A DNA stretch of 64,000 bases from assembly GCF_965198245.1 (NCBI RefSeq), contig NZ_OZ240249.1:3658001-3722000 (forward strand), given 5' to 3'. Under the pieces are notes generated by a model, which made no database searches, had not been told where the DNA came from, and worked only from the letters and a program-made list of their open reading frames with translations. Shown here one piece after another: positions 35,831 through 44,780 of this stretch. Within the stretch, counting starts at the first letter, position 1; each line of letters starts with the position of its first letter. Source of the DNA: Poriferisodalis sp965198245 (GTDB lineage: Bacteria > Actinomycetota > Acidimicrobiia > Acidimicrobiales > Poriferisodalaceae). The position numbers and the translations under genes were made by a program.

Positions 35831-36703
35831 CTACATGCCCGACATGCACGTCGTGCCCGGCCCGGAGACGTTCACCTGCGCCTGAGATGGGGTGCCCACT
35901 ACGTAACCGGTCCCGCTCCGCACGGTCCATATAAACGAGCACGCCGTATTGTTGTTTCGGTCCACGTCTACGGCCCAGTGGAAGTTGCTGAAACTCGATT
36001 GGCCCGCAGCGAACGTCTTCGTGGCGACCTCCGAGGACTGGCCGCTGTTCGGCACGGTGTGAGACACCTCGAAGCTCAGCGCGTCGTCGGTGCTGCCGAC
36101 GCGTGTGAACCTGAACTCCGCGGTCGACTCGGCGGCATTGTTGTTGCCGCCGTACTCCACCGTGGACGTGACCGCCTCGATGGTGACGATCGGCACCGCG
36201 GTGATCGACACCTCAACCTCGTCGTTTTCTGCCCAGCCGAAGCGCGGAGAAAGCGGCCAACTGTACAGATCGTCATAAGTGACGTGCGTCGCATAGGCGG
36301 CGTCCTCGAACGCGAACGAGCGCCCGCCGATGTGAAGGGTCATGGCCCTTTGCTCGCCGGCATTGAGCGCCCTGCCAAATCCCACATGGAGTCGGTCACC
36401 ACCGACGCCGCTATCAAGAATCACATTTATCTCGAACCGACGCCGCCCCAGGGTGAAATCGTTGTCGGAGAGGGACCCCCTTCCGCTTGGTGGACCGTCG
36501 TACCCTGTGTTGCCCGCAGCAAAATTGCCCACTGTCATGGTCGCGGACCAGATCTCATCGCCGTCATCGGAGCTCTGCGCCGACACCGGCGAGCCGACGA
36601 ACAGCGGGGGGGGGGGGGCTACCAACGCGGCCATCACCGCCAACGCGACCGCCCAGCGGACCGCGAGCCTCGGGAACGTATTTCGGACTGTTGACTTCGA
36701 CAT
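35831..36703 (-). CDS. Secreted protein, phase-variable candidate (paralog 1)
   Basis: 290 residues. The signal peptide (RNTFPRLAVRWAVALAVMAA, cleavage after VSAQ) has four Pro encoded by a run of 13 C. The first domain (about 45-170) carries DEIWSATMTVG, GSLSDNDFTLG and LHIGGRSFAFEDA. This pattern recurs in large FN3/Ig-type surface proteins. The second (about 170-290, TIEAVTSTVEYGG...) looks like a Calx-beta-type sheet and ends in a conserved CMSGM. AGGAGAG lies 10 nt before the ATG. A tandem paralog lies upstream. The present frame is ON. Confidence 0.75.
   Translation of the reverse strand: MSKSTVRNTFPRLAVRWAVALAVMAALVAPPPPLFVGSPVSAQSSDDGDEIWSATMTVGNFAAGNTGYDGPPSGRGSLSDNDFTLGRRRFEINVILDSGVGGDRLHVGFGRALNAGEQRAMTLHIGGRSFAFEDAAYATHVTYDDLYSWPLSPRFGWAENDEVEVSITAVPIVTIEAVTSTVEYGGNNNAAESTAEFRFTRVGSTDDALSFEVSHTVPNSGQSSEVATKTFAAGQSSFSNFHWAVDVDRNNNTACSFIWTVRSGTGYVVGTPSQAQVNVSGPGTTCMSGM
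36606..36618. repeat. G13 homopolymer (C13 on the coding strand)
   Basis: Thirteen consecutive G inside the signal-peptide codons of paralog 1, encoding part of APPPPLF. Tracts this long are hypermutable by slipped-strand mispairing, so a one-base change would shift the frame of the mature protein. Confidence 0.85.
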
Positions 36704-36786
36704 CGCTGCTGAACTCTCCTCTCATCTCTGAATCTCTGTGGATCTCTCTGATCTTCCTGCGGCCGAGCGAGGCCGCGGCGCAGCAG

Positions 36787-37701
36787 CTAAATGCCCGACA
36801 TGCACGTCGTGCCCGGCCCTTCGACGTCCACCTGCGCACTACCTGGGGTGCCCACTACGTAACCGGTCCCGCTCTGCACGGTCCAGACAAACGAGCACGC
36901 TGGATTGTTGCTGCTGTCCGTTTCAACGGCCCAGTGGAGGTTGCTGAAACTCGATTGGCCCGCAGCGAACTTCCTCGTAGCGACCTCCGGGGACTGGCCG
37001 CTGTCTGGCACGGTGTGAGACACCTCGAAGCTCAGCGCGTCGTCGGTGCTGCCGACGCGTGTGAACCTGAACTCCGCAGTCGACTCGGCGACATTGTTGT
37101 TGCCGCCGTACTCCACCGTGGACGTGACCGCCTCGATGGTGACGATCGGCAGCGCGGTGATCGACACCTCAACCTCGTCGTTGTTCGCCCAGCCGAAGCT
37201 CGAGGAAAGAGGCCACGAGTAGATATCGCCAACGTCAAAGTTATTGAATGTGGTGGCATCCGCGAAGGCGAACGAGCGCCCGCCGACGTGAAGCGTCATG
37301 GATGTCAGTTCATTGGCAGTAAACGCATCAACGGCCGAGCTTGCGTCCCTGCCAAGAGAGAACCAGAGGCTGCGCCCCACGACGTTCTGTACGCTCCATT
37401 TGCTCTGGGACAGCACGGATATCTCGTAGTCATTTGTGCCCGTGCTGAAGTCGCGGTCGGTGAGCGCGCCGCGGGTTAGGACATCGTTGTCCCCCCAGTA
37501 CCCCGCGTAGACGTTCTCGCCTGCGATAACTTGGGTTCCCACCGTCATGGTCGCGGACCAGATCTCATCGCCGGCCGGTGTCTGCGCCGATACCGGCGAG
37601 CCGACGAACAGCGGGGGGGGGGGGGCTACCAACGCGGCCATCACCGCCAACGCGACCGCCCAGCGGACCGCGAGCCTCGGGAACGTATTTCGCATTGCCA
37701 T
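36787..37701 (-). CDS. Secreted protein, phase-variable candidate (paralog 2)
   Basis: 304 residues from ATG 37701, the tandem paralog of the neighbouring gene (83-bp gap). The signal peptide, the SFAFADATT, YSWPLSSSFGWANNDEVEVSIT and TIEAVTSTVEYGGNNN blocks and the C-terminal CMSGI are nearly shared. The first domain is longer and diverged (about residues 60-130). The C13 run is at the same codons. The open frame extends to 37830, but MAMRNTF matches the paralog's N-terminus and is the likely start. Unknown function, exported. Confidence 0.75.
   Translation of the reverse strand: MAMRNTFPRLAVRWAVALAVMAALVAPPPPLFVGSPVSAQTPAGDEIWSATMTVGTQVIAGENVYAGYWGDNDVLTRGALTDRDFSTGTNDYEISVLSQSKWSVQNVVGRSLWFSLGRDASSAVDAFTANELTSMTLHVGGRSFAFADATTFNNFDVGDIYSWPLSSSFGWANNDEVEVSITALPIVTIEAVTSTVEYGGNNNVAESTAEFRFTRVGSTDDALSFEVSHTVPDSGQSPEVATRKFAAGQSSFSNLHWAVETDSSNNPACSFVWTVQSGTGYVVGTPGSAQVDVEGPGTTCMSGI
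37613..37625. repeat. G13 homopolymer (C13 on the coding strand)
   Basis: A second run of exactly thirteen G at the same signal-peptide codons in paralog 2. The surrounding 80 bp are almost identical in both genes, so gene conversion between them is also possible. Confidence 0.85.
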
Positions 37702-38139
37702 TGGGATCAGCTGGTCCTTCGTTTTCAGGTCGCGGTCGGCGACGGGACATGGAATGACCGGATACGCACACCCCGATGGGGGGGACGCGGTCCGGCGGAA
37801 GAGGCCGACGTATGAGGGGACCGGACGCACAACCGGACACGGGAGCGCGCTGTCAGGGCACGCGCCATCGCAGGGCTCGGCCTCGTCGCGCCCGCGGGAT
37901 GGCGTAAGGCCAGCCTGGCGACCGCGCCATCGAGAATGTCGGGCGTCAGCGCAGAGATGCCGTCGGCAGGCCTGACGGCACTGGCGGGCGCGGTCTGCGA
38001 CCCGTACCGGTTCCTCAAGCTAGACGGTGCAAAAGTGCAGTTATCCATGGCATTGAGTCCTTCGGGCGGGCCGATTTCGCCGTCGCCATAGACTAGCACC
38101 GAGTTCTCGCGGCGGGAAACAATACGCATTGCGCGAGCT
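37702..38139. other. Intergenic region before the surface module
   Basis: 438 bp with no convincing gene. It should hold the promoter of the minus-strand surface module and the end of the recombinase gene. Small open frames here are short and biased. No att-like direct repeat could be recognised by eye. Confidence 0.4.
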
Positions 38140-39303
38140 TCAGTCTGGGACCGCTCTCGAGGAGTTGCGACGGTAACCGTAGAACTGTGCGACCGCGCCC
38201 CGGCCGGCAGTCTCGTTGCGGGTGTAGTGCGCGGGCATTGTCGGAGAGCGCCATCGCCCTGCGGTCATCAAGCCGGGCAGCTCGATGCCGGCTCGCACTA
38301 GATCCTGCGCCATTCCCACGCGGGCCGAGTGTCCGCTGTAGCCCTCGCCGAGTCCCGCCGCAATCGCCGCCTTCTTGATCCGAAGCGAGATCTGGTTCGG
38401 GCGAAGACCGAACACGCCGAGGCCTTCGTGAGCATCATCGCGTATCGACTCCAAGGCCGTCATGGTCTGAGCCGACACGAAGGCCACAGCACCCTCGCCC
38501 GTCGGGTCGGCCTTGGAGCGCCGGATCAGGAGCCGTCCGCTCCCGTCGAGCTCAGTTTCGATATCGCCCCAGGTCAGCGCTGCGGCTTCGGAGACCCTGA
38601 GCATCGCGTCACGCATGAGGCTCACCAACGCGATGTCCAGCCTTCCCCTCCTGTCGGCGGCATGTGCGCTTTCTCGCCTGCCGCCCCGTCCGACACGCGG
38701 CCGGCGGGCGGTGGCCATGATCTCATCGAGCGCCTCCGCTGTAAGCCCCTTCGCCTGCTTCTGTGCGCCGCCGGCTATTCGTGTCGCTCCCTTGAGCGTT
38801 CTCTTCACGTCCGGATGGGCACATGGGTTCTCGAAGCCGAACGTGTCGTGGATGTAGGCGATCGCGGCGGCGGCGACGCGGAGCGTCGCGGGCTTGTGCC
38901 CGAGCCTCTCCATGCGATCTGCGAGATACGCGGCGACCAGTGCCGGCTCTGCAGGCAGCGCGCAGAGGTCGCGCTTCGCTGTCCACGCCAGAAAGCTCGT
39001 CCATTGGCTGTGATAGCTCCGCAGAGTGCTAGCGGCGACCTCATGCTCGGCGAGCCTGCTGAGGATGCCTCGGCCGCTCGGCGTCAATTGGCCACCGCCA
39101 ATCGCAACTCGCCTGAGCGTTCGTCCGGCATCGTTGACGACCTCGGCGGACAGGTGCCCATTCTCGCTGGACTCACCCATCGGGACGCGACACTGCCGGC
39201 ATCCCCGCGTTCCGCCAGTGTGGCTCGCTTCTGCTGACTCATCGGACACGTGCACCGCATCCGCAGCCGTATTGATCTCCATGATCTTCCAATCCAGGTT
39301 CAT
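38140..39303 (-). CDS. Tyrosine recombinase / phage-type integrase
   Basis: 387 residues. The N-terminal extension carries GCRQCRVP, which may bind metal. A SAM-like core-binding domain follows (about 90-190, STLRSYHSQWTSFLAWTAKR). In the catalytic domain Arg is in MLRVSEAAALTW, HxxR in GHSARVGMA, the next basic/aromatic site in AGRWRS, and the nucleophile Tyr in HYTRNE. All key residues are present, so it may be active. No excisionase gene adjoins. A perfect palindrome lies about 140 bp upstream. The host element's ends were not found. Confidence 0.88.
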   Translation of the reverse strand: MNLDWKIMEINTAADAVHVSDESAEASHTGGTRGCRQCRVPMGESSENGHLSAEVVNDAGRTLRRVAIGGGQLTPSGRGILSRLAEHEVAASTLRSYHSQWTSFLAWTAKRDLCALPAEPALVAAYLADRMERLGHKPATLRVAAAAIAYIHDTFGFENPCAHPDVKRTLKGATRIAGGAQKQAKGLTAEALDEIMATARRPRVGRGGRRESAHAADRRGRLDIALVSLMRDAMLRVSEAAALTWGDIETELDGSGRLLIRRSKADPTGEGAVAFVSAQTMTALESIRDDAHEGLGVFGLRPNQISLRIKKAAIAAGLGEGYSGHSARVGMAQDLVRAGIELPGLMTAGRWRSPTMPAHYTRNETAGRGAVAQFYGYRRNSSRAVPD

Positions 39304-40042
39304 CGCAGTACGTGCTCGATAGGAGAGAAGACAAACATCTCGTATGCGTGTGCTCTCGCAGCTCAGTTCTTTCCAAATGGGCGCGATATGACATAAGAGT
39401 CACGGATCGCGCAGGATCGATTCAGCTTCATACTCAGGTATTTTGACAATACTCATATTTATATGAGTATTGTCGAGACGATAACTGCACTTACCCACGG
39501 CCTTGATATTGCCACCTAAGAGCACCAATTTCAACACTGATATCTTTCGACTTTCTTGCTGAATGGGTGCCGCCATTTGACAAGTCGACCCGGTGCCAGG
39601 GTAACAATATCCAACCAAATGCGTGGGACGCGGTCGAATGGCAATAGAGCGACATGGCTTGTCAAGGAAACTCAAACAATTGGCTGTCAGTCGCTCGCCT
39701 ACTCGAACAGATGGAACCATCGCCCGCATCAGGACATATAAATCGTCGCCATATTTGGGTGCAGGCCGGTGCCGGGAAGCGATCTGATTCGGCGTTCCGC
39801 CGAATGAGCTCGGGTTCATCCATCCCCATGTACGCCCCATGTACGTGTCAACGGCGAGAGGTACGAACCGAACGCGTACACGACGCACTTCCCGGGGAAT
39901 TCGTGGCCCTGATCATCTGGTCTCGACATACTCAATTGTTGGAAAGGCGGTGTCGGTCAACGGCCGGCACTTTCACCTAGTCGGAGGAAGAGTTCTTATG
40001 AAGCGAATCTTGCCGAGACGCAAACTATGCGCGGCCTTGGAT
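39304..40042. other. AT-richer gap with only a doubtful gene
   Basis: Base composition is lower in GC than the neighbours, suggesting acquired DNA. A minus-strand frame at 39400-39888 (162 residues, GTG start) has no ribosome site and no recognisable motif, and its 3' part runs through the palindrome at 39445. Plus-strand frames here are equally weak. I would not annotate a protein. Confidence 0.4.
39445..39474. promoter_or_regulatory. Perfect 13-bp palindrome upstream of the recombinase
   Basis: GACAATACTCATA - TTTA - TATGAGTATTGTC, arms exact. It lies about 140 bp before the recombinase start. The size and AT content fit a dimeric repressor operator; a recombination site is another possibility. 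Confidence 0.6.
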
Positions 40043-40189
40043 TCATCTATAGAGCGGCTGCACAGTCAATACCGAGCAGCACGTGCCACGCTTCGCCTTC
40101 ATCTGGCAGCCCGGTCGCCAGGACGAGTTTGCCTGCGGAGTAGAAGTCAGTGGTCTGTTGTCCGCCACAGGGACATTGAACTGCGGCAT
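40043..40189 (-). pseudogene. Truncated partner gene (possible retropepsin-like N-terminus)
   Basis: A 48-residue frame starts MPQFNVPVADNRPL at an ATG overlapping the previous stop (TAATG). The opening resembles the start of retropepsin-like aspartic protease genes that follow such small genes (inference from memory of the arrangement). After about 14 residues the sequence turns random (TSTPQANSSWRPG...) and ends without the DTGA active site. Probably cut by a deletion or rearrangement. Confidence 0.4.
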
Positions 40190-40446
40190 TACATGAACGC
40201 TGAGAAGATGCCGAGGCTGATCGGTTCCGCTCCGATTCTCTGCAGCGAGAACTCGCCGATCCCGAACTTCTGGATCCCGGCGTTGTATGCGTCAGCTTCG
40301 CTGTCGAACAGCGCAACGACAGCACAGTCACGCAAAAGGACCACTTCACCGAGGTGATCGCGTTCCAAGTCAGTCTGGAAAGACTCCTTGTACGCCTCGT
40401 AGTTGCGTTCTGCCTGTGAATCGCTCACGACTCCAGCGTAAACCAC
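40189..40446 (-). CDS. Small conserved-type hypothetical protein
   Basis: 85 residues: AERNYEAYKESFQTDLERDHLGEVVLLRD, then VVALFDSEADAYNAGIQKFG and FSLQRIGAEPISLGIFS. It has the feel of a small alpha/beta domain found ahead of predicted aspartic proteases in bacterial genomes, with unknown role. Start could be GTG 40446 or GTG 40428. Followed by a truncated frame. The 260 bp upstream show nothing. Confidence 0.65.
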   Translation of the reverse strand: MVYAGVVSDSQAERNYEAYKESFQTDLERDHLGEVVLLRDCAVVALFDSEADAYNAGIQKFGIGEFSLQRIGAEPISLGIFSAFM

Positions 40447-40707
40447 CTATGACACACCTTGACGACTCAGGCCCCGACATTCACCGGTCCTGGTAGCGGG
40501 GGTGCTTGCAGCGTGCGCGGTGTGCCTTGACTGGGGCGAGGCTCGGCAGGCACAGGTAGACAGCGATGGCCCACTCAGCGATCGTGGAGTTCGCTCCGCC
40601 CCGGGTATCGCCGACCTGACTCGTCCGGTGAGGTCGCCTCCCGGCCAACGGGAATCCCCTCTCGGTTCATATAGGACTCCGCGGCGCTTGCATAGCCGCC
40701 GTCGACA

Positions 40708-41392
40708 GTGTCCGCGGTGGCCTCGGTGATGGCTTGCCAGACGCGTTGCGGGGTGAGCGGCATGTCGATGTGACGGATGCCCAGGTGGGCAACGGCGTCG
40801 ATCACGGCGTTCTGGACTGCCGGGGTTGCGCCAACCGTGCCGGACTCGCCGATGCCCTTGGCACCCAGCGGGTTGATGTGCGTCGGGGTTTCGAGCACGA
40901 CCCGGTCGAAGAACGGCAGCTCCGCGGCGCCGGTGTGGCGGTCCACCTCCACGACGGCCACATGGGTGCCGAAGGGGAACGTGGGCGCTTCGGAGTCGAA
41001 CACGTCCTCGGCGTGGAGCAGCCGCGGCCCCGCCTCGCCGTTTGTCGAAGCGAGGTGTTCAGCTACCGCGCTCCAGCCCGCCGAGACCGCCGGGGTGCCC
41101 ACGACGTGGAACGCCCCGGAGGCGGTGTCGAGCGTGATGTCGGCCGAATCAGCTTCAAGCAGCGTGGCCGCCACAGCGCGGGCCTGATCCACCAGCGTGC
41201 CCGACGGCGGCTGCGGCCTCCGGACGCCCGGCACCGCGGTAAGGACCGGTCGGCGTGGTGTTGGTCAGCACCGAGACGGAGGTGAAACCGACGGCATGCG
41301 ACACGGTCGATGTCACGTAGCAGGCGTGCGCCATGCCGTCCCAGTTGAGGTTGGTGACGAACTGTCCCAGACCCCGCAGTAACGGGGCTCTT
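40708..41392 (-). pseudogene. Deletion-riddled copy of the molybdenum hydroxylase gene
   Basis: Nearly identical in sequence to the intact gene at 46373-48673 but missing large parts. It keeps LLRGLGQFV to TVSHAV, then jumps in frame to GFTSVSVLTNTTPTGPYRGAGRPEAAAA. It then jumps, with a frameshift, to SGTLVDQARAVAATLLEA. A final in-frame loss of 63 codons joins VEVDRHTG to AELPFFDRVVLETP. The start codon region is gone. The high identity means the duplication is recent. Confidence 0.85.
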
Positions 41393-41540
41393 CGCATTTT
41401 GGCGTGGAGTGAGGGTGTCGAGGCGGCAGGCGACGGGCATGGTGAGGGGCCTGATTCTGGTGCTGTTTTCGGTGAGTATTCGTCGAGACTCGTGGCTGTT
41501 TTTGCGTGCGATTGACGCGGTACATCTGTATGCTGTTGTC

Positions 41541-43157
41541 ATGTTCGCCGACCTGCTGTACCGGCTCGACGCCGACGGCTCGGAGCCCGCCGAGACCGGC
41601 TTCGAGGGTGCCGGTGCGGGGTCGGCGTGGCCTGATCCGGCGGCGGTTTGGCGCTTCGACGACTCGCACCCCGACTCGCACCCCGACTCGCACCACGGCT
41701 GCGCCGATGCGGCCGGGTCACCGGACGATGCGGGCGCCATGGCGGGTCCTGGGGCTGCGCAGAACGGTTCGCTGCGGGACGGTTCGCTGCGGGACGGTTC
41801 GCTGCGGGACGGTTCGCTGCGGGACGGCGGCTGGGGTGCGGTGGCCGAGCCCGGGCCCTCAGCCGGCAGCGACGGTACTGCCGCGGCTGGGTGCGGCGTT
41901 GACGGGAGCGAGGGCTTGGCGTCGTTGGGCTATGGCGATCTGAAGGATCTCGTGGTCGAGCTGGCCGCTGAGCGGGCGCGTGTGGAGGGCCGTTATCTGG
42001 CGGCGGTGGGTGAGATGGCGTCGCGTAACGGGGCGCAGTCGGCTGCGTTTGTGCTGCGTGACCAGACGCGTCTGAACGCGTCGCAGGCCCGCAGCGAGGC
42101 CCGTCTGGGCGAAGACCTCGTTTCCCAGGGCATGACAGCGACGCTGGACGCGATGCGCGTCGGCGAGATCGGGATGTCCCATGCGAGGGTGATCGCCCGC
42201 GAGGCGCCCAAGAAGCATCGTCGCAGCGAGGCGGACTTCATCGAGCTGTGCCGCATCTATCCCTCCGACAAGGTGGCCAGTTATCCGCTGGCGTATCAGA
42301 GCCAGGAGGTGTTCGCCGATCTCGATGCCGAGGCCGCCGCTGCGGGTCTCGGCCCGGTCGACGCGGAGCTGGCTTTGCAGCGTGCGCAGCGGTGGGGGTC
42401 GATGAAGCTCGGCGACGACGGCATGTGGCATCTGACCGGCACGTTCGACTTCCTCGCCGGACGCCAGGTCAACACCGCCCTGCAGGCCATGATGCGGTCG
42501 CTGCGCCGCCGCGCGGAGAACACCTACGGCACCGCCAACGACAGCAACGCCAACGGCGCCACGGCGGGTCATGATGACTCGAACGCCGACACCGACGGCG
42601 GTGGTGCTGGGGTTGTGCCGACGCGTGCGCAGCTCACCGCGGACGCGATCAGCGACCTCATCGCGGGCACCACCAACATTCGCCGGGCCAGGACCAGCCT
42701 GGTGATCGTGGCCGACTACGACGTGGTCAACGACCGGCTCACGAACCCCCGCCTCGACGACGGCACGCCGATCTCAGCGAGGATGCTCGCCGACCACGCC
42801 GCCGACGCCAACGTGCTGCCCGCAATCTTCAAGGCCGACTGGTCAGAGCTCGCGCTGGGACCCACCCGCAACGCCAGCGACGCCCAACGGCTCATCCTCG
42901 CAATGCGCGACGGCGGCTGCATCGGCTGCGATCTCACCCCCGAGCACACCGAAGCCCACCACATCGACTACTTCGAGAACGGCGGCCCCACCGAGATACC
43001 GAACCTGGCATCGCTGTGCTTTGACTGCCACAGCGATCTCCACCAACACGGCCGCCAGATCGAGACCCCACCCGACGGACGACCCCGCCTGCGACCACCC
43101 GAACCCCACAGCACCGGACCGCCCGCCCGAGCGCCCGCCGCCTCCCGCAGCCCGTAG
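41541..43157 (+). CDS. DUF222/HNH endonuclease domain protein
   Basis: 538 residues. A low-complexity acidic and Gly/Ser leader (about 1-130) includes DSHPDSHPDSHH and four copies of GSLRD. The DUF222 domain follows (about 135-400), then the HNH motif CIGCDLTPEHTEAHHIDYFENGG...NLASLCFDCHSD. Same architecture as the gene at 24107, but diverged. Start ATG 41541 (MFADLLYRLD) rather than the upstream frame to 41409. Likely a selfish or element-linked nuclease; role unproven. Confidence 0.8.
   Translation: MFADLLYRLDADGSEPAETGFEGAGAGSAWPDPAAVWRFDDSHPDSHPDSHHGCADAAGSPDDAGAMAGPGAAQNGSLRDGSLRDGSLRDGSLRDGGWGAVAEPGPSAGSDGTAAAGCGVDGSEGLASLGYGDLKDLVVELAAERARVEGRYLAAVGEMASRNGAQSAAFVLRDQTRLNASQARSEARLGEDLVSQGMTATLDAMRVGEIGMSHARVIAREAPKKHRRSEADFIELCRIYPSDKVASYPLAYQSQEVFADLDAEAAAAGLGPVDAELALQRAQRWGSMKLGDDGMWHLTGTFDFLAGRQVNTALQAMMRSLRRRAENTYGTANDSNANGATAGHDDSNADTDGGGAGVVPTRAQLTADAISDLIAGTTNIRRARTSLVIVADYDVVNDRLTNPRLDDGTPISARMLADHAADANVLPAIFKADWSELALGPTRNASDAQRLILAMRDGGCIGCDLTPEHTEAHHIDYFENGGPTEIPNLASLCFDCHSDLHQHGRQIETPPDGRPRLRPPEPHSTGPPARAPAASRSP
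41766..41825 (+). repeat. Four tandem 15-bp repeats inside the HNH gene
   Basis: GGTTCGCTGCGGGAC four times, encoding GSLRD x4 in the leader. The unit is a multiple of three, so copy-number change keeps the frame. Confidence 0.9.
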
Positions 43158-43591
43158 TTCCACACCGTTGCCGACATCGGCTACCCACATCGGTCATAGC
43201 TCCGACGAAGGCGACAGGCCGCTGCTCGCGACCGCTCACATGCTCCATGACGGCGCCGAACTGTTGCACTTCGCCCAAACCCGCGCCCAGCAGTTCACCG
43301 AGCGAGATGAGCAAGCCCACATCGTCGCCTGCCGGACAGTCCCCATACCGGCTCTTCGCACTCATAATGGAAGTGGCGTTCCCGACGGGTGCGGGCCTGA
43401 CTCGGCTCTTCGCTGGCTTGGTGCCTTGCAAACGATCTGTCGGCTTGGGTCCTGTCGGGGGCGCGCACCAGCGGGTCGGAAGGAATGTGACCTGATAGGA
43501 GCGTCGGTTCAAGCGCCTTGAGTGCGCTGTCGGTCGTTCCGGCCGGTGGTGCCCGATCCATTGGAAGTGTTCCCGGGAGGGCAGACCGATT
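43158..43591. other. Non-coding stretch upstream of an IS110 fragment
   Basis: 434 bp with no convincing gene between the HNH gene and the IS110 N-terminal fragment. IS110-family elements keep a non-coding left end upstream of the transposase that can encode a bridge RNA. The part from about 43350 to 43591 is in the right place for that. No structure could be folded by eye. Confidence 0.35.
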
Positions 43592-43774
43592 ATGCCAGCT
43601 GAGTATCGAGCCGTTGTCGGCGGGGTGGACACCCACCGCGACACGCACACCGCAGCAGCGGTGGATTCGACGGGACGGCTGTTGGGCACAGCGACGTTCC
43701 CGGCGACGCGAGCCGGCTATGAGCAGCTGTGGGGATGGCTGCGCGGCCTGGGCAGCGTGGAGCGCGTCGGCGTT
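43592..43774 (+). pseudogene. IS110-family transposase, N-terminal fragment
   Basis: MPAEYRAVVGGVDTHRDTHT is the start of the DEDD RuvC-like domain of IS110 transposases, with the first catalytic Asp in GVDTH. It continues through GRLLGTATFPATRAGYEQL to SVERVGV. Sequence then diverges at about 43774, where an oppositely oriented IS110 remnant begins. Not functional. Confidence 0.8.
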
Positions 43775-44331
43775 GGGCGTAGTCGATGGTGCGCTGGTCG
43801 ACGCGCAGCCTGGTGACGGCGATGCGCCATAGGGCGTTGTTGGCCTGGCGGTTGCCGCCGCGGTTGAGGCGGTGGCGCACGGTGGCGCCTGAGGCCGGCG
43901 GTCTGGTCGGCAGCCCGGGTTCTGGCCTTGACCGCGGGGCGCCGCGCCGCTGAGAGCGTCCTGATCGCCTCCACGGGGCCGTCCGCTGACTTCGGCACAG
44001 CAGCGGCGTGGCCGCTGAGCGCCGCGCGGGCTGCTGCCTCGGCGTTGACAGCGTCGGTCTTGCCGCGACGGCGGCGCGTCTGGCGGTTCGGGCGGTTCAC
44101 CTCGACCACGTCGACGTCGGCGGTCGCGAGACGGCGTGCGAGGCCCGAGCCGTGCGAACCGGTGCCCTCAACGCCGACGCGCGCGACACGGCCGTGCGAG
44201 CTGATCCATCCCAACAGACTTGCGCAGCCGTGGGCGTGGGCTGCGAACTCAGCGGTGCCCAGCAGCCGCCCTGCGGCGTCGATCGCTGCGGCGACATGGA
44301 TCTTCTTGTGGGTGTTGGCGCGGTCGATGCG
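43767..44331 (-). pseudogene. IS110-family transposase remnant with internal deletion and frameshift
   Basis: The N-terminal part reads NTHKKIHVAAAIDAAGRLLG and RRRRGKTDAVNAEAAARAAL. It then shifts frame and joins HRLNRGGNRQANNALWRIAV, the C-terminal part, skipping roughly 100 codons. The DEDD residues are partly kept, but the product cannot be whole. It is fused in frame at its start to an ISL3-like fragment and abuts the reverse-oriented fragment at 43774. Confidence 0.75.
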
Positions 44332-44780
44332 TCCGTTGCTGGGCCGTCCCGCTTGGCGCCGGTCGAGGATCTGGTGGTGCCGGGCCGAGAAGGTGTCGGC
44401 GGTGTCGCTGAAGTGGGGGATCGGCCCTGTGCGGTACGGGTCGGCGAACCGGTCCAGCACGCGGCGGGCGCGGCCGAGCCGCGCCTGTGTCGCTGTCTTG
44501 CATGGCGCCGAGCCGTCGGGCACGACGGCCTTCACGCTCTTGCACCGTCGATGCCCTTGCGCGGCCAGAAAGCCCGACAGGGCCTGGGCGCTGCGGCGGG
44601 GCGCCATGGCGAGCGCCTCGCCGGTGCCGCCGTCGGCGATCACCGTGACGCAGCGGCGCCGCTCGGGGACCGAGGTCCCCTCCACCAGCAGCACCCGGCA
44701 CCGGCGGCGGCGGCGGCCGGTCCCGCCCAGGCGACGACCAGCGCGTTGACCAGCCTCCAGCTCAGCCCGTGACGTCGGGC
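44332..44780 (-). pseudogene. ISL3-family transposase remnant
   Basis: The frame reads CVTVIADGGTGEALAMAPRR, AQALSGFLAAQGHRRCKSVK, GRARRVLDRFADPYR and AGRPSNGRID, which are the DDE-domain and C-terminal phrases of ISL3 transposases with gaps between. The IS110 remnant takes over at IDRANTHKK. Coding flanks up to 44934 are random-looking. Confidence 0.65.

Noticed and set aside
37702..39303. Integrase attachment sites
   Set aside because: No direct repeat pair or tRNA 3' end was found beside the recombinase, so element ends could not be placed.
39400..39888. 162-codon minus-strand frame as a real gene
   Set aside because: No ribosome site or recognisable motif, and its 3' part crosses a perfect palindrome better explained as a binding site.
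39839..40357. 172-codon plus-strand frame
   Set aside because: Antisense to the better-supported 85-residue gene; no motif, and the part before it is equally random.
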